From positions 1,178,001-1,242,000 of the forward strand of contig NZ_CP009279.1 of assembly GCF_000758545.1 (NCBI RefSeq): 64,000 bases of DNA, in the 5' to 3' direction. The notes below the pieces were generated by a model. The model searched no databases and was not told the DNA's origin. It saw nothing but the letters and a program-made list of their open reading frames with translations. Origin of the DNA: Paenibacillus sp. FSL H7-0737 (GTDB lineage: Bacteria; Bacillota; Bacilli; Paenibacillales; Paenibacillaceae). Each line of letters starts with the position of its first letter. The stretch's first letter is position 1. Shown piece after piece: positions 34,285 through 43,391 of the stretch. A program made the translations under genes and the position numbers.

Positions 34285-35861
34285 ACAACTCTCCAGTTGT
34301 GATCACAGGTAGCTTCAATTTGGCCGCGTTTTTCAATGTAATTCGTGACAATTTCAGACATGTCGATCAGTACTTCTTTGATAATCGGCTTGCCCTTATA
34401 CATCTCATAATCTCCACCGCCGCTTGCTCTATAGTTGTTCATAACAACATCATATTCCTTAGAGTCCTCTACAGGCTGCCCACGATGCAGCAGATGGAGG
34501 ACTCTTTTGCCTACAGGTTTATTGATATGAAGCTCGTAGTGGATGCCTTCCCACATATCATAATTGTAATGTTGCGATTTAGGTTCTACATAAGCAGGGT
34601 TAACAATTACATTTCCCTCTAGATCCTTTTGAAAATAGTTGGCGGTTTGTTCCAGTGCCTCTTTTATATCTTGTCCGGTCAGTCTTAGCACAGTTAGCGT
34701 GTTAGGATAAATGAAGTTGGAAAGAATATCTCTCCGGGTAATGGTGTTACTGAAGCCCTTGCAATCGTTGCTGAGTAAAGCTGCTGTCGAGATCTCTACA
34801 CCTGTAGCCTCCATTTGTACCTTATTCATAAATTCTATAAAGGGATGGTCAGCCAATCGGCATTCATCTGCACTAGAAATAGAAAGGTCACCGATAACTG
34901 TACCTATTCTCTCATCCAACCAGGCTTCTGTTTCTGATTCAAGCGTGCTGCTAAGCTCTAGAATTGTATCATCTACAGCGGTCTTGTCGTCTACAGCAAG
35001 GAGTTCGGCTTGTTTACTCTTAATCTTCCAACGTTCGTTTTCTTTTTGAAAGACTACTGAAATCTTACCGAGGGAATGTCCATTACAACCAGGCTGTATG
35101 ATCGTCACACCATTTAGCTCACTAGCTATGAAGCGATGCTGATGTCCGGTAATTAATACATCTAAGCCTTCAACCTCTGTGCACATTGCATAGGCTTGAT
35201 TCTCTCCAGTTAGTCTCTCTACAGGTTCACCACTAAGGAGGTCGCGCTCGAACCCGCCATGATAAGCTACAACGAGTAAATCGGGCTGTTCTTCTTCTCT
35301 AATAGTGGCACACCAAATCTTTACAGTCTCTAACGAATCCTTGAATTGAAGTCCTTCTATATGGACAGGATTCTCCCAGTGGGGAATGTAATGTGTGGTA
35401 ACTCCTAGAATGGCTACTTTGATTTTTTTGTCTATCCATTTGATGATATAGGGTCTACCAAATGCAGGTTTACATGTCGCGCGATCTATAATTCCAGCAG
35501 ATAACCAAGGGAATTTGGAATCCTGAATGGCTTTATTAAGCAGTGGCTTACCAAAATTGAATTCATGGTTGCCAATAATTGCAGCGTCATATTTCAATTC
35601 ATTCAATGCAGCTATGCCTGGATTTAGTTCGTCACTGTACTGTGTGGCTGCATAATAAGCTAGCGGTGTACCTTGAATAAGATCACCGTTATCGAGAAGT
35701 ATTAGCTCTGGACAATGGGATCTTTCTTGTTTAATAAGGCTAGCAATGGTTGCTAAGCCTTTTTGTTGTTTCTCACCCGTGCGGTAATCAATGGGCCCTA
35801 AATGCCCATGTAGATCACTTGTTATGAGGATTTCGCAGGTTAAGGTGTTGTCTTTATTCAT
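34281..35861 (-). CDS. Metallophosphatase / 5'-nucleotidase (YunD-like, intracellular)
   Basis: A 526-residue protein of the UshA/CpdB superfamily. The N-terminal calcineurin-like phosphoesterase domain (about residues 8-300) has its metal motifs: SDLHGHLG, DNGDLIQGTP, IGNHEFNFG, AYHGGFERD and ITGHQHRF. The C-terminal 5'-nucleotidase substrate domain (about 340-500) includes NNYRASGGGDYEMYKG. Unlike UshA there is no signal peptide, so it should act in the cytoplasm, as B. subtilis YunD does. The ATG at 35861 has TAGGAGG at 6 nt; the 12-codon extension to 35897 lacks a site. The exact nucleotide or cyclic phosphodiester substrate is unknown. Confidence 0.87.
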   Translation of the reverse strand: MNKDNTLTCEILITSDLHGHLGPIDYRTGEKQQKGLATIASLIKQERSHCPELILLDNGDLIQGTPLAYYAATQYSDELNPGIAALNELKYDAAIIGNHEFNFGKPLLNKAIQDSKFPWLSAGIIDRATCKPAFGRPYIIKWIDKKIKVAILGVTTHYIPHWENPVHIEGLQFKDSLETVKIWCATIREEEQPDLLVVAYHGGFERDLLSGEPVERLTGENQAYAMCTEVEGLDVLITGHQHRFIASELNGVTIIQPGCNGHSLGKISVVFQKENERWKIKSKQAELLAVDDKTAVDDTILELSSTLESETEAWLDERIGTVIGDLSISSADECRLADHPFIEFMNKVQMEATGVEISTAALLSNDCKGFSNTITRRDILSNFIYPNTLTVLRLTGQDIKEALEQTANYFQKDLEGNVIVNPAYVEPKSQHYNYDMWEGIHYELHINKPVGKRVLHLLHRGQPVEDSKEYDVVMNNYRASGGGDYEMYKGKPIIKEVLIDMSEIVTNYIEKRGQIEATCDHNWRVV

Positions 35862-36033
35862 GGGTAGCCTCCTACGGATAATAAGTTCAGACCTCATTCT
35901 ATCAGATAATTTGGAAATTTTAAGAGATTGAAATAAATTTTACATATATTTAATAGTTAGAGGCCTTAGATTTAATACAAAATATTTATAGTCTAGAAGT
36001 ACTAAAAAAAAGAGAACAGTGGAGGTCTTTCGT

Positions 36034-37011
36034 TTGAGAAAAATAAGTAAATTCGTATTGCCGCTAATGATGTCTATTACTTTGCTTAGTGGTTGTGGTG
36101 CTAATAACACTGCTAATACTGCAAACCAAGGATCGACGGATGGAGCAAATGCACCGAAGGAAACGGCAGCTCCTGTAGCAGAGGGTTATGTTCCAGAGAA
36201 GCTCACAGTACAATTTGTCCCTTCCCAAAATGCGGATACGCTCGAAGCTAAGGCGAAACCTCTTGAAAAATTACTGGGTGATAAACTCGGTATTCCTGTA
36301 GAAGTAAGTGTCTCTACTGATTACAACACTGTTATCGAAGCTATGGCTTCCAAAAAAGTAGATTTAGGTTTCCTTCCTCCAACAGCTTACGTATTGGCAA
36401 AAGAAAAAGGAGCTGCTGAAGTTATTCTTCAAGCTCAACGTTTTGGTGTAAATGATGAAACGGGTGCTCCGACAGATGAATTGGCTGACTTCTATAAATC
36501 TATGATTATCGTTAAGAAAGATTCTGCGATCCAATCCGTTGCCGATTTGAAAGGCAAAAAAATCGCTTATCAAAACGTTACATCCTCAGCAGGTTTTGTG
36601 TGGCCGGCTGCAACACTAATGGATGCAGGACTTGATCCGTTGAAGGATGTACAAGCTATCACGGTTAAGGGACATGACCAAGGCGTTCTTGCTGTACTGA
36701 ACGGTGATGTAGATGCCGCAGCTATTTTCCAGGATGCTCGTAATATAGTCGTTAAGGATTATCCGAAAGTATTTGAAGATACTCGTGTTCTCGCTTTTAC
36801 TGATAAAATCCCTAACGACACGATTTCGGTCCGTTCAGATATGAATAAGGAATGGATTGAGAAGATTCAGCAGGCGTTTATTGATATCGCTGCTGACAAA
36901 GAAGGACATGAGATTATCAAAGATATTTACTCGCATGAAGGTTATGTGAAGTCACAAGATAGCAACTTTGACATTGTTCGTGAATACAACAATAAAGTAA
37001 AAACAGAGTAG
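36034..37011 (+). CDS. phnD: Phosphonate-type ABC transporter substrate-binding lipoprotein
   Basis: A 325-residue extracytoplasmic binding protein. Signal peptide with lipobox LLSGC (Cys near residue 21), then an Asn/Thr-rich tether and the PhnD-type domain: [40 protein letters not shown], and [20 protein letters not shown], where Ser/Thr bind the phosphonate. TTG at 36034 (GGAGG 8 nt upstream) gives a proper signal peptide; GTG 36019 overlaps the site. The ATPase and two permeases follow after a hairpin. Ligand could be phosphonate, phosphite or phosphate ester; no C-P lyase or phosphonatase gene is in the window. Confidence 0.9.
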   Translation: MRKISKFVLPLMMSITLLSGCGANNTANTANQGSTDGANAPKETAAPVAEGYVPEKLTVQFVPSQNADTLEAKAKPLEKLLGDKLGIPVEVSVSTDYNTVIEAMASKKVDLGFLPPTAYVLAKEKGAAEVILQAQRFGVNDETGAPTDELADFYKSMIIVKKDSAIQSVADLKGKKIAYQNVTSSAGFVWPAATLMDAGLDPLKDVQAITVKGHDQGVLAVLNGDVDAAAIFQDARNIVVKDYPKVFEDTRVLAFTDKIPNDTISVRSDMNKEWIEKIQQAFIDIAADKEGHEIIKDIYSHEGYVKSQDSNFDIVREYNNKVKTE

Positions 37012-37060
37012 TTCAGGCCGTTCAAGGATACAACGATGTTGGTGTATAACAGGAACTAAG

Positions 37061-37104
37061 GATAGCCAGCTCCGGATTCCCCCCCGGACCTGGCTATCTC
37101 TTTT
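37061..37104 (+). terminator. Intra-operon terminator/attenuator after phnD
   Basis: GATAGCCAG-CTCCGG pairs with CCGGAC-CTGGCTATC, then TCTTTTA. It would make phnD transcripts more abundant than those of phnCEE, common for binding-protein genes. Confidence 0.7.
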
Positions 37105-37141
37105 ATACGAATATACGAAAACACAAAAAGGAATGATTTTC

Positions 37142-37924
37142 ATGATAGAGCTTCGTAATGTGTCCAAGACGTATCTAAACGGAACCAAAGGATTAAACAA
37201 CATTAACCTGACTATTCCAGCTGGAGAATTTGTAGCTATTGTTGGTCTTTCGGGTGCGGGAAAGTCAACCCTGCTACGTTCCATTAACCGGCTTCATGAT
37301 ATTTCAGCAGGCGATATTCTTATAAATGGGCAATCCATCACGAAGGCAAAGGGAAGCCAGCTCCGAATGATCCGTAGAAATATCGGAATGATCTTCCAAA
37401 GCTTCAACTTGGTGAAACGTACGACTGTGCTTCGTAATGTATTGGCAGGGCGGGTCGGCTATCATTCCACAATACGGACGATAATTGGCAAATTCCCACA
37501 GAAGGATATTGATTTAGCCTTTGAGTCTCTCGATCGGGTCAATATTGCTGAGAAGGCCTACACACGTGCAGATCAACTATCTGGAGGTCAGCAGCAGCGT
37601 GTGGCTATTGCTCGTGTTCTTGCGCAGGAGGCACAAATTATCCTTGCAGATGAACCTGTCGCTTCACTGGATCCACTGACGACCAAGCAGGTTATGGATG
37701 ATTTGAAAAAGATTAATAAGGAGCTTGGGATTACGACCATCGTGAATTTGCATTTTATCGACCTCGCTAGAGAATATGCCACCCGGATTATTGGGCTCAG
37801 GGCAGGAGAAGTGGTCTTCGATGGTCCTGTATCCGAGGCCACCGATGAGAAATTTGCTGAGATTTACGGCAGACCGATTCATCAGGATGAGTTGTTAGGT
37901 GAGCCTGTAAGCGGAGGCATGTGA
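37142..37924 (+). CDS. phnC: Phosphonate ABC transporter ATP-binding protein
   Basis: A 260-residue ABC ATPase that powers uptake through the PhnE permeases on the inner face of the membrane. Walker [10 protein letters not shown] near residue 36, Q-loop FQSFNLV, signature [15 protein letters not shown], Walker [14 protein letters not shown] and the switch His in NLHFIDLA are all present. [14 protein letters not shown] and the '[13 protein letters not shown]' segment are typical of PhnC. ATG at 37142 (AAAAGGA 9 nt upstream) is used; ATG 37133 is nearly equivalent. phnE starts 1 nt after the stop. Confidence 0.93.
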   Translation: MIELRNVSKTYLNGTKGLNNINLTIPAGEFVAIVGLSGAGKSTLLRSINRLHDISAGDILINGQSITKAKGSQLRMIRRNIGMIFQSFNLVKRTTVLRNVLAGRVGYHSTIRTIIGKFPQKDIDLAFESLDRVNIAEKAYTRADQLSGGQQQRVAIARVLAQEAQIILADEPVASLDPLTTKQVMDDLKKINKELGITTIVNLHFIDLAREYATRIIGLRAGEVVFDGPVSEATDEKFAEIYGRPIHQDELLGEPVSGGM

Positions 37925-37925
37925 T

Positions 37926-38717
37926 ATGAGTGTGAATGCAGAGAAGCTACATCCCAAACCACCAAGGAAGATAAAGCATTATTTTACAGCCATTATATTA
38001 GTAGTATTACTGTGGAGAAGTGCGGTCTTGACCGATTCATCCATTGGAGAGCTGATCTCCGGTCTGCCAAATATGCTGGATCTGCTTAAGGAAATGTTCC
38101 CTCCAAACTGGGGGTATTTTGACAATATTATAGATGCGATGCTGGAGACGATCCGGATGGCATTGGTCGGTACAACGTTTGGTGCCATTCTGGCGGTTCC
38201 CATTGCCTTGCTGTGTGCAAGCAATATTACGCAAAGCCGATGGCTTCATTATCCGGTACGTATGCTGCTGAATTTGATCCGCACAATTCCCGATCTACTG
38301 CTGGCTTCTATTTTTGTCGCCATTTTTGGCCTCGGTGCGCTTCCGGGAATATTTGCTTTGACGGTATTTTCGCTAGGGCTGATCGCCAAGCTTACCTATG
38401 AATCGTTGGAGACGATTGAACAGGGACCTTTGGAAGCAATGACTTCAGTCGGAGCGAATAAGACTCAACGAATTATGTTCGGCGTCATTCCGCAGGTACA
38501 GGCTCATTTCATGTCTTATGTGTTGTATGCCTTTGAGATTAATGTCCGTGCTGCAGCAGTTTTAGGTTTGGTAGGCGCGGGTGGAATCGGCCATTACTAT
38601 GAAGTGACATTAGGCTTTTTAGAATACGATAAGACTTGCACCATCATCTTGTTCACATTAGCAGTAGTCTTGATTATTGATTATGTAAGCACTAAGCTGC
38701 GGGAGAAATTAATATGA
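37926..38717 (+). CDS. phnE: Phosphonate ABC transporter permease, first copy
   Basis: A 263-residue permease with about six membrane helices. The binding-protein-dependent transport (EAA) loop, contacting PhnC, reads TYESLETIEQGPLEAMTSVG, followed by the PhnE-typical GVIPQVQAHFMSYVLY and LVGAGGIGHYYE. The N-terminal ~30 residues are basic and cytosolic. It overlaps the next permease by 4 nt (ATGA), so the pair is translationally coupled and probably forms a heterodimeric channel. Confidence 0.92.
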   Translation: MSVNAEKLHPKPPRKIKHYFTAIILVVLLWRSAVLTDSSIGELISGLPNMLDLLKEMFPPNWGYFDNIIDAMLETIRMALVGTTFGAILAVPIALLCASNITQSRWLHYPVRMLLNLIRTIPDLLLASIFVAIFGLGALPGIFALTVFSLGLIAKLTYESLETIEQGPLEAMTSVGANKTQRIMFGVIPQVQAHFMSYVLYAFEINVRAAAVLGLVGAGGIGHYYEVTLGFLEYDKTCTIILFTLAVVLIIDYVSTKLREKLI

Positions 38718-39517
38718 GTAAATCATGGAATACCCTAGTACCCAAACCTCGTAAAAATCGTTTCCGATGGCTGATTTATGTAGCATTAGCGGCAGTGTAC
38801 ATCTGGGCTTTTTCGGGAGTGCCGTTTAATGGATTTAAAGAAACCGCTGGGATCATTACTAAGGCCATCTTTGCCGGGATATTCTCTCCTGACTGGGCCT
38901 TCGTTTATTTACCAGATGGGGAGGATCTGCTTCGAGGATTACTTGAGACGTTAGCTATTTCAATTTTAGGGACTTTTATCTCGACCTTCATATGTATCCC
39001 CTTTGCTTTTTGGGCTGCGGTCAACATGAGCAAGGGAAAGGCGATTTCGGGCTCCGGCAAGCTAATATTAAGCTTTATACGGACATTCCCTGAGATCATT
39101 ATGGCTTTGCTGTTCATCAAGGCTGTTGGACCGGGTTCATTTGCGGGTGTACTGGCTCTAGGACTGCATTCCGTCGGCATGCTCGGCAAATTGTTCGCGG
39201 ATGAGATTGAGAATATTGATAACGGTCCGCTCGAAGCCTTAATCTCTTCTGGTGCCAGCCGCATGCAGGTGTTATGGTTTGCTGTTGTGCCGCAGGTATT
39301 GCCAGGCTTTCTATCCTACACTTTATACAGATTCGAAATTAACGTTCGCTCAGCTACGATTCTGGGTGTGATTGGAGCAGGCGGGATTGGCACACCGTTA
39401 ATCTTCGCCCTCAGTTCACGGAATTGGGACCGTGTCGGAATTATCCTGCTAGGTATCATTGCGATGATTACGATTATTGATCTGATTTCCGGCATGATTC
39501 GGAAGAAGCTAGTGTAA
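38714..39517 (+). CDS. phnE: Phosphonate ABC transporter permease, second copy
   Basis: A 267-residue paralogue of the preceding permease. The EAA loop is LFADEIENIDNGPLEALISS, then VVPQVLPGFLSYTLYRFEIN and VIGAGGIGTPLIFALS. Two different PhnE proteins are usual in Firmicutes phosphonate systems. The start overlaps the first copy's stop by 4 nt. A terminator follows, so the operon is phnD-phnC-phnE-phnE and nothing else. Confidence 0.92.
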   Translation: MSKSWNTLVPKPRKNRFRWLIYVALAAVYIWAFSGVPFNGFKETAGIITKAIFAGIFSPDWAFVYLPDGEDLLRGLLETLAISILGTFISTFICIPFAFWAAVNMSKGKAISGSGKLILSFIRTFPEIIMALLFIKAVGPGSFAGVLALGLHSVGMLGKLFADEIENIDNGPLEALISSGASRMQVLWFAVVPQVLPGFLSYTLYRFEINVRSATILGVIGAGGIGTPLIFALSSRNWDRVGIILLGIIAMITIIDLISGMIRKKLV

Positions 39518-39543
39518 CAGAATCGCATAATTACATGTTAGAC

Positions 39544-39587
39544 AAAGACCTCCTTAGGGTATGAATCGAGCCTATGGGGGTCTTTTT
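39544..39587 (+). terminator. Terminator of the phn operon
   Basis: AAAGACCTCC-TTAGG pairs with CCTAT-GGGGGTCTTT, ending in T5. Confidence 0.7.
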
Positions 39588-39686
39588 ATGATTAGCGTAC
39601 TATTCGGAAAAGCTATATAGAAGTAATAATACTTTTTGTGTTAACATATGTTGGTCTATCAGAATTGTAATGAAGGAGTTGAAGGT

Positions 39687-40418
39687 TTGGAATCTGCGCT
39701 TATTGGCAGCTTTGTATCAGCAATGGCTACGGTTCTTGGAGCGTTTCCGATCCTGTTCGTGAAGAGGTTATCTGAGAAATGGAAGGACGTTCTAGTTGCT
39801 TTTACTGCAGGTATAATGGTATCGGCTTCTACATTTGGACTCATGCCGCAAGCGATTAAAGAATCGGGAATTATCGCATTAACCTTGGGCCTGATTACAG
39901 GAGTTCTACTGCTTGATTTAATTGAAAAGAACATCCCGCATATCGACGTGGAGAATAAACCCGGATATACCAATATGGATTCCAAGGCGTTGCTCGTTTT
40001 GATTGCATTGTTCATTCACAATATACCAGAAGGTCTTAGTACGGGATTCAGTTATGCCAGTGAGCAGGCGAGTCTGGGTCCCACCGTGGCCATAGCGATT
40101 GGTGCGCAAAATATGCCTGAAGGATTGATTCTCGCAGTCTTTCTGATGAATTCTAGAACAACTAAGTTAAAAGCATTGGGAATCGTTACGCTTACCGGAC
40201 TTATGGAAATGGTATCTGCGGTTATTGGGTATTTTACGGCGAGTTACCTACAGAATGTAGTGGGCTATGGTCTTGCTTTTGCAGCCGGGGCTATGCTATT
40301 CATCGTCTACAAGGAACTTATTCCAGAGAGTCATGGTCATGGTTACGAACGGCCTTCGACGTATTCGTTTATCTTTGGATTATTAATTATGGTGTATATC
40401 ACGCAGATATTTGGGTGA
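39687..40418 (+). CDS. ZIP-family divalent metal transporter
   Basis: A 243-residue importer with about eight membrane helices. The two metal-binding helices carry FIHNIPEGLSTG (helix 4) and AIGAQNMPEGLIL (helix 5), the ZIP hallmark. Asn in place of His in the second motif is common in bacterial members. Zinc, iron or manganese are the usual substrates. TTG at 39687 with AAGGAG 8 nt upstream is preferred, because the upstream ATG (39648) adds a Cys/Asn-rich stretch with no site before it. Metal specificity and regulator are unknown; no Zur/Fur/MntR box was identified. Confidence 0.85.
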   Translation: MESALIGSFVSAMATVLGAFPILFVKRLSEKWKDVLVAFTAGIMVSASTFGLMPQAIKESGIIALTLGLITGVLLLDLIEKNIPHIDVENKPGYTNMDSKALLVLIALFIHNIPEGLSTGFSYASEQASLGPTVAIAIGAQNMPEGLILAVFLMNSRTTKLKALGIVTLTGLMEMVSAVIGYFTASYLQNVVGYGLAFAAGAMLFIVYKELIPESHGHGYERPSTYSFIFGLLIMVYITQIFG

Positions 40419-40423
40419 GTAGG

Positions 40424-40493
40424 GAAAAAACGGCCAATGAAGTGCCAGAGCAGCTTAAGCTACCTGACCTCATTGGCCGTCTTTATGGTTTAA
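40424..40493. terminator. Bidirectional terminator
   Basis: AACGGCCAATGA ... TCATTGGCCGT with A-run left and CTTTA right, between the convergent ZIP and aldo/keto reductase genes. Confidence 0.7.
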
Positions 40494-40500
40494 TCTATAA

Positions 40501-41493
40501 TTATCCTCGCAAAATCGTCTCAATTTGCTCCAGCTCTTCTGCACTTAGCTCTGGTGCATTCAAGGAGGCGACTGCATCTTCAATCTGGCTCACCTTACTT
40601 GCACCGATCAAAGCTGAAGTGACTTTACCTCCGCGGAGTACCCAAGATAACGCTAGCTGAGACATTTTTTGTCCACGTGCAGCAGCAATCTCGTTCAGTT
40701 TGCGAACTTTAGCGATCTTCTCTTCCGTAATGGCATCTTCGGACAGGAATACACTTGGTCCAGCAGCGCGAGAATCAGGAGCAATTCCGTTAAGATAGCG
40801 GTCGGTCAGAATGCCTCCTTGTAGTGGAGAGAACACAATCGATCCGATACCCTCCTCAGTTAATACATCCTGCAAGCCATCTTCAATCCAGCGGGACATC
40901 ATGGAGTAGTTAGGTTGATGAATCAGGCATGGCGTTCCAAGTCGACGCAGAATTTGTGCCGCTTCACGTGTCTGTTCAGGGTTGTAATTCGAAATCCCAA
41001 CATACAGCGCTTTACCTTGACGTACAATAAGATCCAGCGCAGCCATAGTTTCTTCCAGTGGTGTATTCGGATCTGGACGGTGATGGTAGAAAATATCTAC
41101 ATAATCAAGGCCCATACGTTTCAAGCTTTGGTCTAGACTGGAGACGAGATATTTCTTGGAGCCCCATTCGCCATAAGGACCGGCCCACATATAATATCCG
41201 GCTTTAGTCGAGATGACCATTTCATCACGATAAGGAGCAAGATCCTTCTTAAGGATTTGACCAAAGCTTTCTTCTGCGGAGCCAGCTGGAGGACCGTAGT
41301 TATTAGCGAGATCAAAATGAGTGATTCCAAGATCGAAAGCTCTTCTTGCCATGGCGCGGCCATTCTCGAATAAGTCGTTTCCGCCAAAGTTATGCCAAAG
41401 TCCTAGCGAGATCGCCGGAAGGAGTAGACCGCTTTTTCCAGTGCGGTTATATTTCATATTGTCATATCTGGTAGCGCTTGCGTTATACATCAT
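40501..41493 (-). CDS. mgrA: Aldo/keto reductase, L-glyceraldehyde-3-phosphate reductase (YghZ/Gpr) type
   Basis: A 330-residue NADPH-dependent TIM-barrel reductase, very like E. coli YghZ (Gpr), which reduces L-glyceraldehyde 3-phosphate and methylglyoxal. The opening NMKYNRTGKSGLLLPAISLG and LWHNFGG, catalytic Asp/Tyr in HFDLANNYGPPAGSAEE, Lys in STKAGYYMW and His in FYHHRPD are intact, as is the cofactor-site stretch VFSPLQGGILTDRYLNG. AGGAGG lies 5 nt before the ATG. An AraC-type regulator is encoded upstream on the same strand, 92 nt away, and may control it. Confidence 0.88.
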   Translation of the reverse strand: MMYNASATRYDNMKYNRTGKSGLLLPAISLGLWHNFGGNDLFENGRAMARRAFDLGITHFDLANNYGPPAGSAEESFGQILKKDLAPYRDEMVISTKAGYYMWAGPYGEWGSKKYLVSSLDQSLKRMGLDYVDIFYHHRPDPNTPLEETMAALDLIVRQGKALYVGISNYNPEQTREAAQILRRLGTPCLIHQPNYSMMSRWIEDGLQDVLTEEGIGSIVFSPLQGGILTDRYLNGIAPDSRAAGPSVFLSEDAITEEKIAKVRKLNEIAAARGQKMSQLALSWVLRGGKVTSALIGASKVSQIEDAVASLNAPELSAEELEQIETILRG

Positions 41494-41585
41494 TATTTCC
41501 TCCTAAAAAGACTTTTTTTCTGATTACGTTACGTCCTTATTGTAGCGAAAGATCCCGGACAAACGTATGTCAGCAAGGAAGAAGT

Positions 41586-42434
41586 TTATAGCACAATGTC
41601 ATTTTCGAGATGACGGACACGGTATTCTTTTGGAGAACAACCTTTCACCTTCTTGAACATTCGCGAAAAGAGTAAGGGGTCCTGATAGCCGACGGAACGC
41701 GAGATCTCACCGATAGTACAGAGGGTTTCTGTCAGAAGCTCGCATGCTTTAGCGACACGGTAATTCAATAAATACTGCTGTGGTGGCATACCAATGGTCC
41801 GTTTGAACAAGGAAGATAAATATTTGCGATCCAGCTTGAGAGAAGAAGACAGCATTTCCACCGAAATGTTCTCACAATAATGTGTATGCAAAAAGTGGAG
41901 ACTTTGCTCGACATAAATACTCTTTTGACGCGGTAAAGGTAGTACATCCGGAACAGCTGGCACCGCTTGTAGCAAGAGGGAGAAAAACTCATACATGATC
42001 GCTTTTAGCGGCAGGTCAAGACAATCCGAATTGTCGGCTGCTTCTGTCAGGCGTTCGTAGAGATTAGGCATAAGCTGTTTATCCATCGGGAAGATTGGCT
42101 GCTCAGGGGTCAAGGAGGTTTTGGATAAAATATATGATACCTGTTCTCCGGTAAAGGCTACCCAGGAATAGATCCAAGGATTGGTCAGGTCCGCTGCATA
42201 AGAAGTAACGATATGAGGGTAGGTAAGAAAAGCTTGTCCCGCTTGCAGGATATGGGTTTGTTCACCTACAGATACCTTTCCAGTTCCCTCATGAATGAAA
42301 TGTATTTTGTACACGTCACGAACTCCGGGTCCGAAAAAATGCCCAGGTAGACACTGCTCCCGCCCCCAGTAATGGAGATGCAGATCGGGATTACCTCTGA
42401 AGGGACGCTCAGAATTATAATTAAATATCGCCAT
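41586..42434 (-). CDS. AraC-family transcriptional regulator
   Basis: A 282-residue regulator. The N-terminal cupin domain (about residues 15-150; HFIHEGTGKVSVGEQTHIL, GQAFLTYPHIVTSY) is the sugar-sensing part. The C-terminal double HTH (about 185-275) has SVEMLSSSLKLDRKYLSSLF and ISRSVGYQDPLLFSRMFKK, ending in GCSPKEYR. Members of this branch usually activate sugar or glycoside uptake genes. Here the only same-strand neighbour downstream is the aldo/keto reductase. The effector is unknown. Confidence 0.88.
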   Translation of the reverse strand: MAIFNYNSERPFRGNPDLHLHYWGREQCLPGHFFGPGVRDVYKIHFIHEGTGKVSVGEQTHILQAGQAFLTYPHIVTSYAADLTNPWIYSWVAFTGEQVSYILSKTSLTPEQPIFPMDKQLMPNLYERLTEAADNSDCLDLPLKAIMYEFFSLLLQAVPAVPDVLPLPRQKSIYVEQSLHFLHTHYCENISVEMLSSSLKLDRKYLSSLFKRTIGMPPQQYLLNYRVAKACELLTETLCTIGEISRSVGYQDPLLFSRMFKKVKGCSPKEYRVRHLENDIVL

Positions 42435-42636
42435 GAATGCTTCAGTCTCTTTCTTTTATAGAGTTAACCAAGGGCCAATTTGCCCGTCTTCTTTTATTAT
42501 ACAGTATATTTTAGCAGGGACATTACTTGGAATACTTTATGAATTCTGAGATAGAAGTTTATCCCTGCCCAGTTTGGTTAAGTAAGCTATGAAGCTGAAC
42601 GTATGAGCTAACTTCGATCACTAGGAGGTAATGGAG

Positions 42637-43305
42637 ATGAATAAGAGAATAGTGGGTGTCTTTGCTGCCGAATACGAAGCTTCGAGGGCTATTGAAGAGT
42701 TGAAACGTCAAGGCTGCAGAACAGAGGACATATCGATTATCGCGAGAAATTCAGAGAGTGCGGATACGCTTAGAGATGAATCAGGGACCCAAGCGCCGGA
42801 AGGAATAGCTACTGGTGCAGCTACGGGTGGTCTGCTGGGTGGATTAACTGGGCTCTTGATGGGGATAGGCGCTCTGGCTATTCCAGGCATCGGACCGATC
42901 ATTGCAGCCGGACCGCTTGCGGCAACACTTGCTGGAGCGGCAATAGGTGCAGGCAGCGGTGGATTAGTTGGCGGTCTTATTGGACTTGGCATTCCTGAAG
43001 AGGAAGCCAAGCGGTACGATAACTATGTAGATGAAGGCCATATTCTTGTAATGGTGGATGTGGAGGGCGAGCAGAAAGAGGAAGAAGTGAAGCGGATCTT
43101 CGTACAGCATAATAGTCTGAACACAGACCGTTTTGAGGAAATTGCGAATATGAATACAGCTGAAAATCGAAATTATGATGGTAGTGTAAAGGAAAGCGAT
43201 GCGCTCAGAGCCGCTGATCAACAAGAGGCGAGAAATTTGGCTCAAGCTACCGGAACCATGGATGCCATGGATACCTTAGCGAGTGAGCGCATTAGAAATA
43301 AATAA
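42637..43305 (+). CDS. General stress protein, YflT/GSP17M-like
   Basis: A 222-residue protein. The N-terminal YflT-type fold (about residues 1-45) opens with VGVFAAEYEASRAIEELKRQ. It is interrupted by a Gly/Ala/Ile-rich hydrophobic segment (about 60-118, GLTGLLMGIGALAIPGIGPI), and continues in EAKRYDNYVDEGHILVMVDV. The tail is polar and probably disordered. B. subtilis relatives belong to the sigma-B general stress group, but no convincing sigma-B promoter was seen here. ATG at 42637 has AGGAGG 8 nt upstream; ATG 42631 is too close to it. The molecular role is unknown. Confidence 0.78.
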   Translation: MNKRIVGVFAAEYEASRAIEELKRQGCRTEDISIIARNSESADTLRDESGTQAPEGIATGAATGGLLGGLTGLLMGIGALAIPGIGPIIAAGPLAATLAGAAIGAGSGGLVGGLIGLGIPEEEAKRYDNYVDEGHILVMVDVEGEQKEEEVKRIFVQHNSLNTDRFEEIANMNTAENRNYDGSVKESDALRAADQQEARNLAQATGTMDAMDTLASERIRNK

Positions 43306-43328
43306 GAGATGATTATCTATTTAGTAAT

Positions 43329-43385
43329 AAAAACAGACTATTTCACTAGCCAAGGGTGAGCTGGTGAGATAGCCTGTTTTTTTGT
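43329..43385. terminator. Bidirectional terminator
   Basis: AAACAGACTATTTCAC pairs with GTGAGATAG-CCTGTTT, flanked by A5 and T7, between the convergent stress-protein and glpX genes. Confidence 0.75.
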
Positions 43386-43391
43386 GTAATG

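Noticed and set aside
42480..42636. Sigma-B promoter for the general stress protein
   Set aside because: No acceptable GTTTAA / GGGWAT pair at the right spacing.
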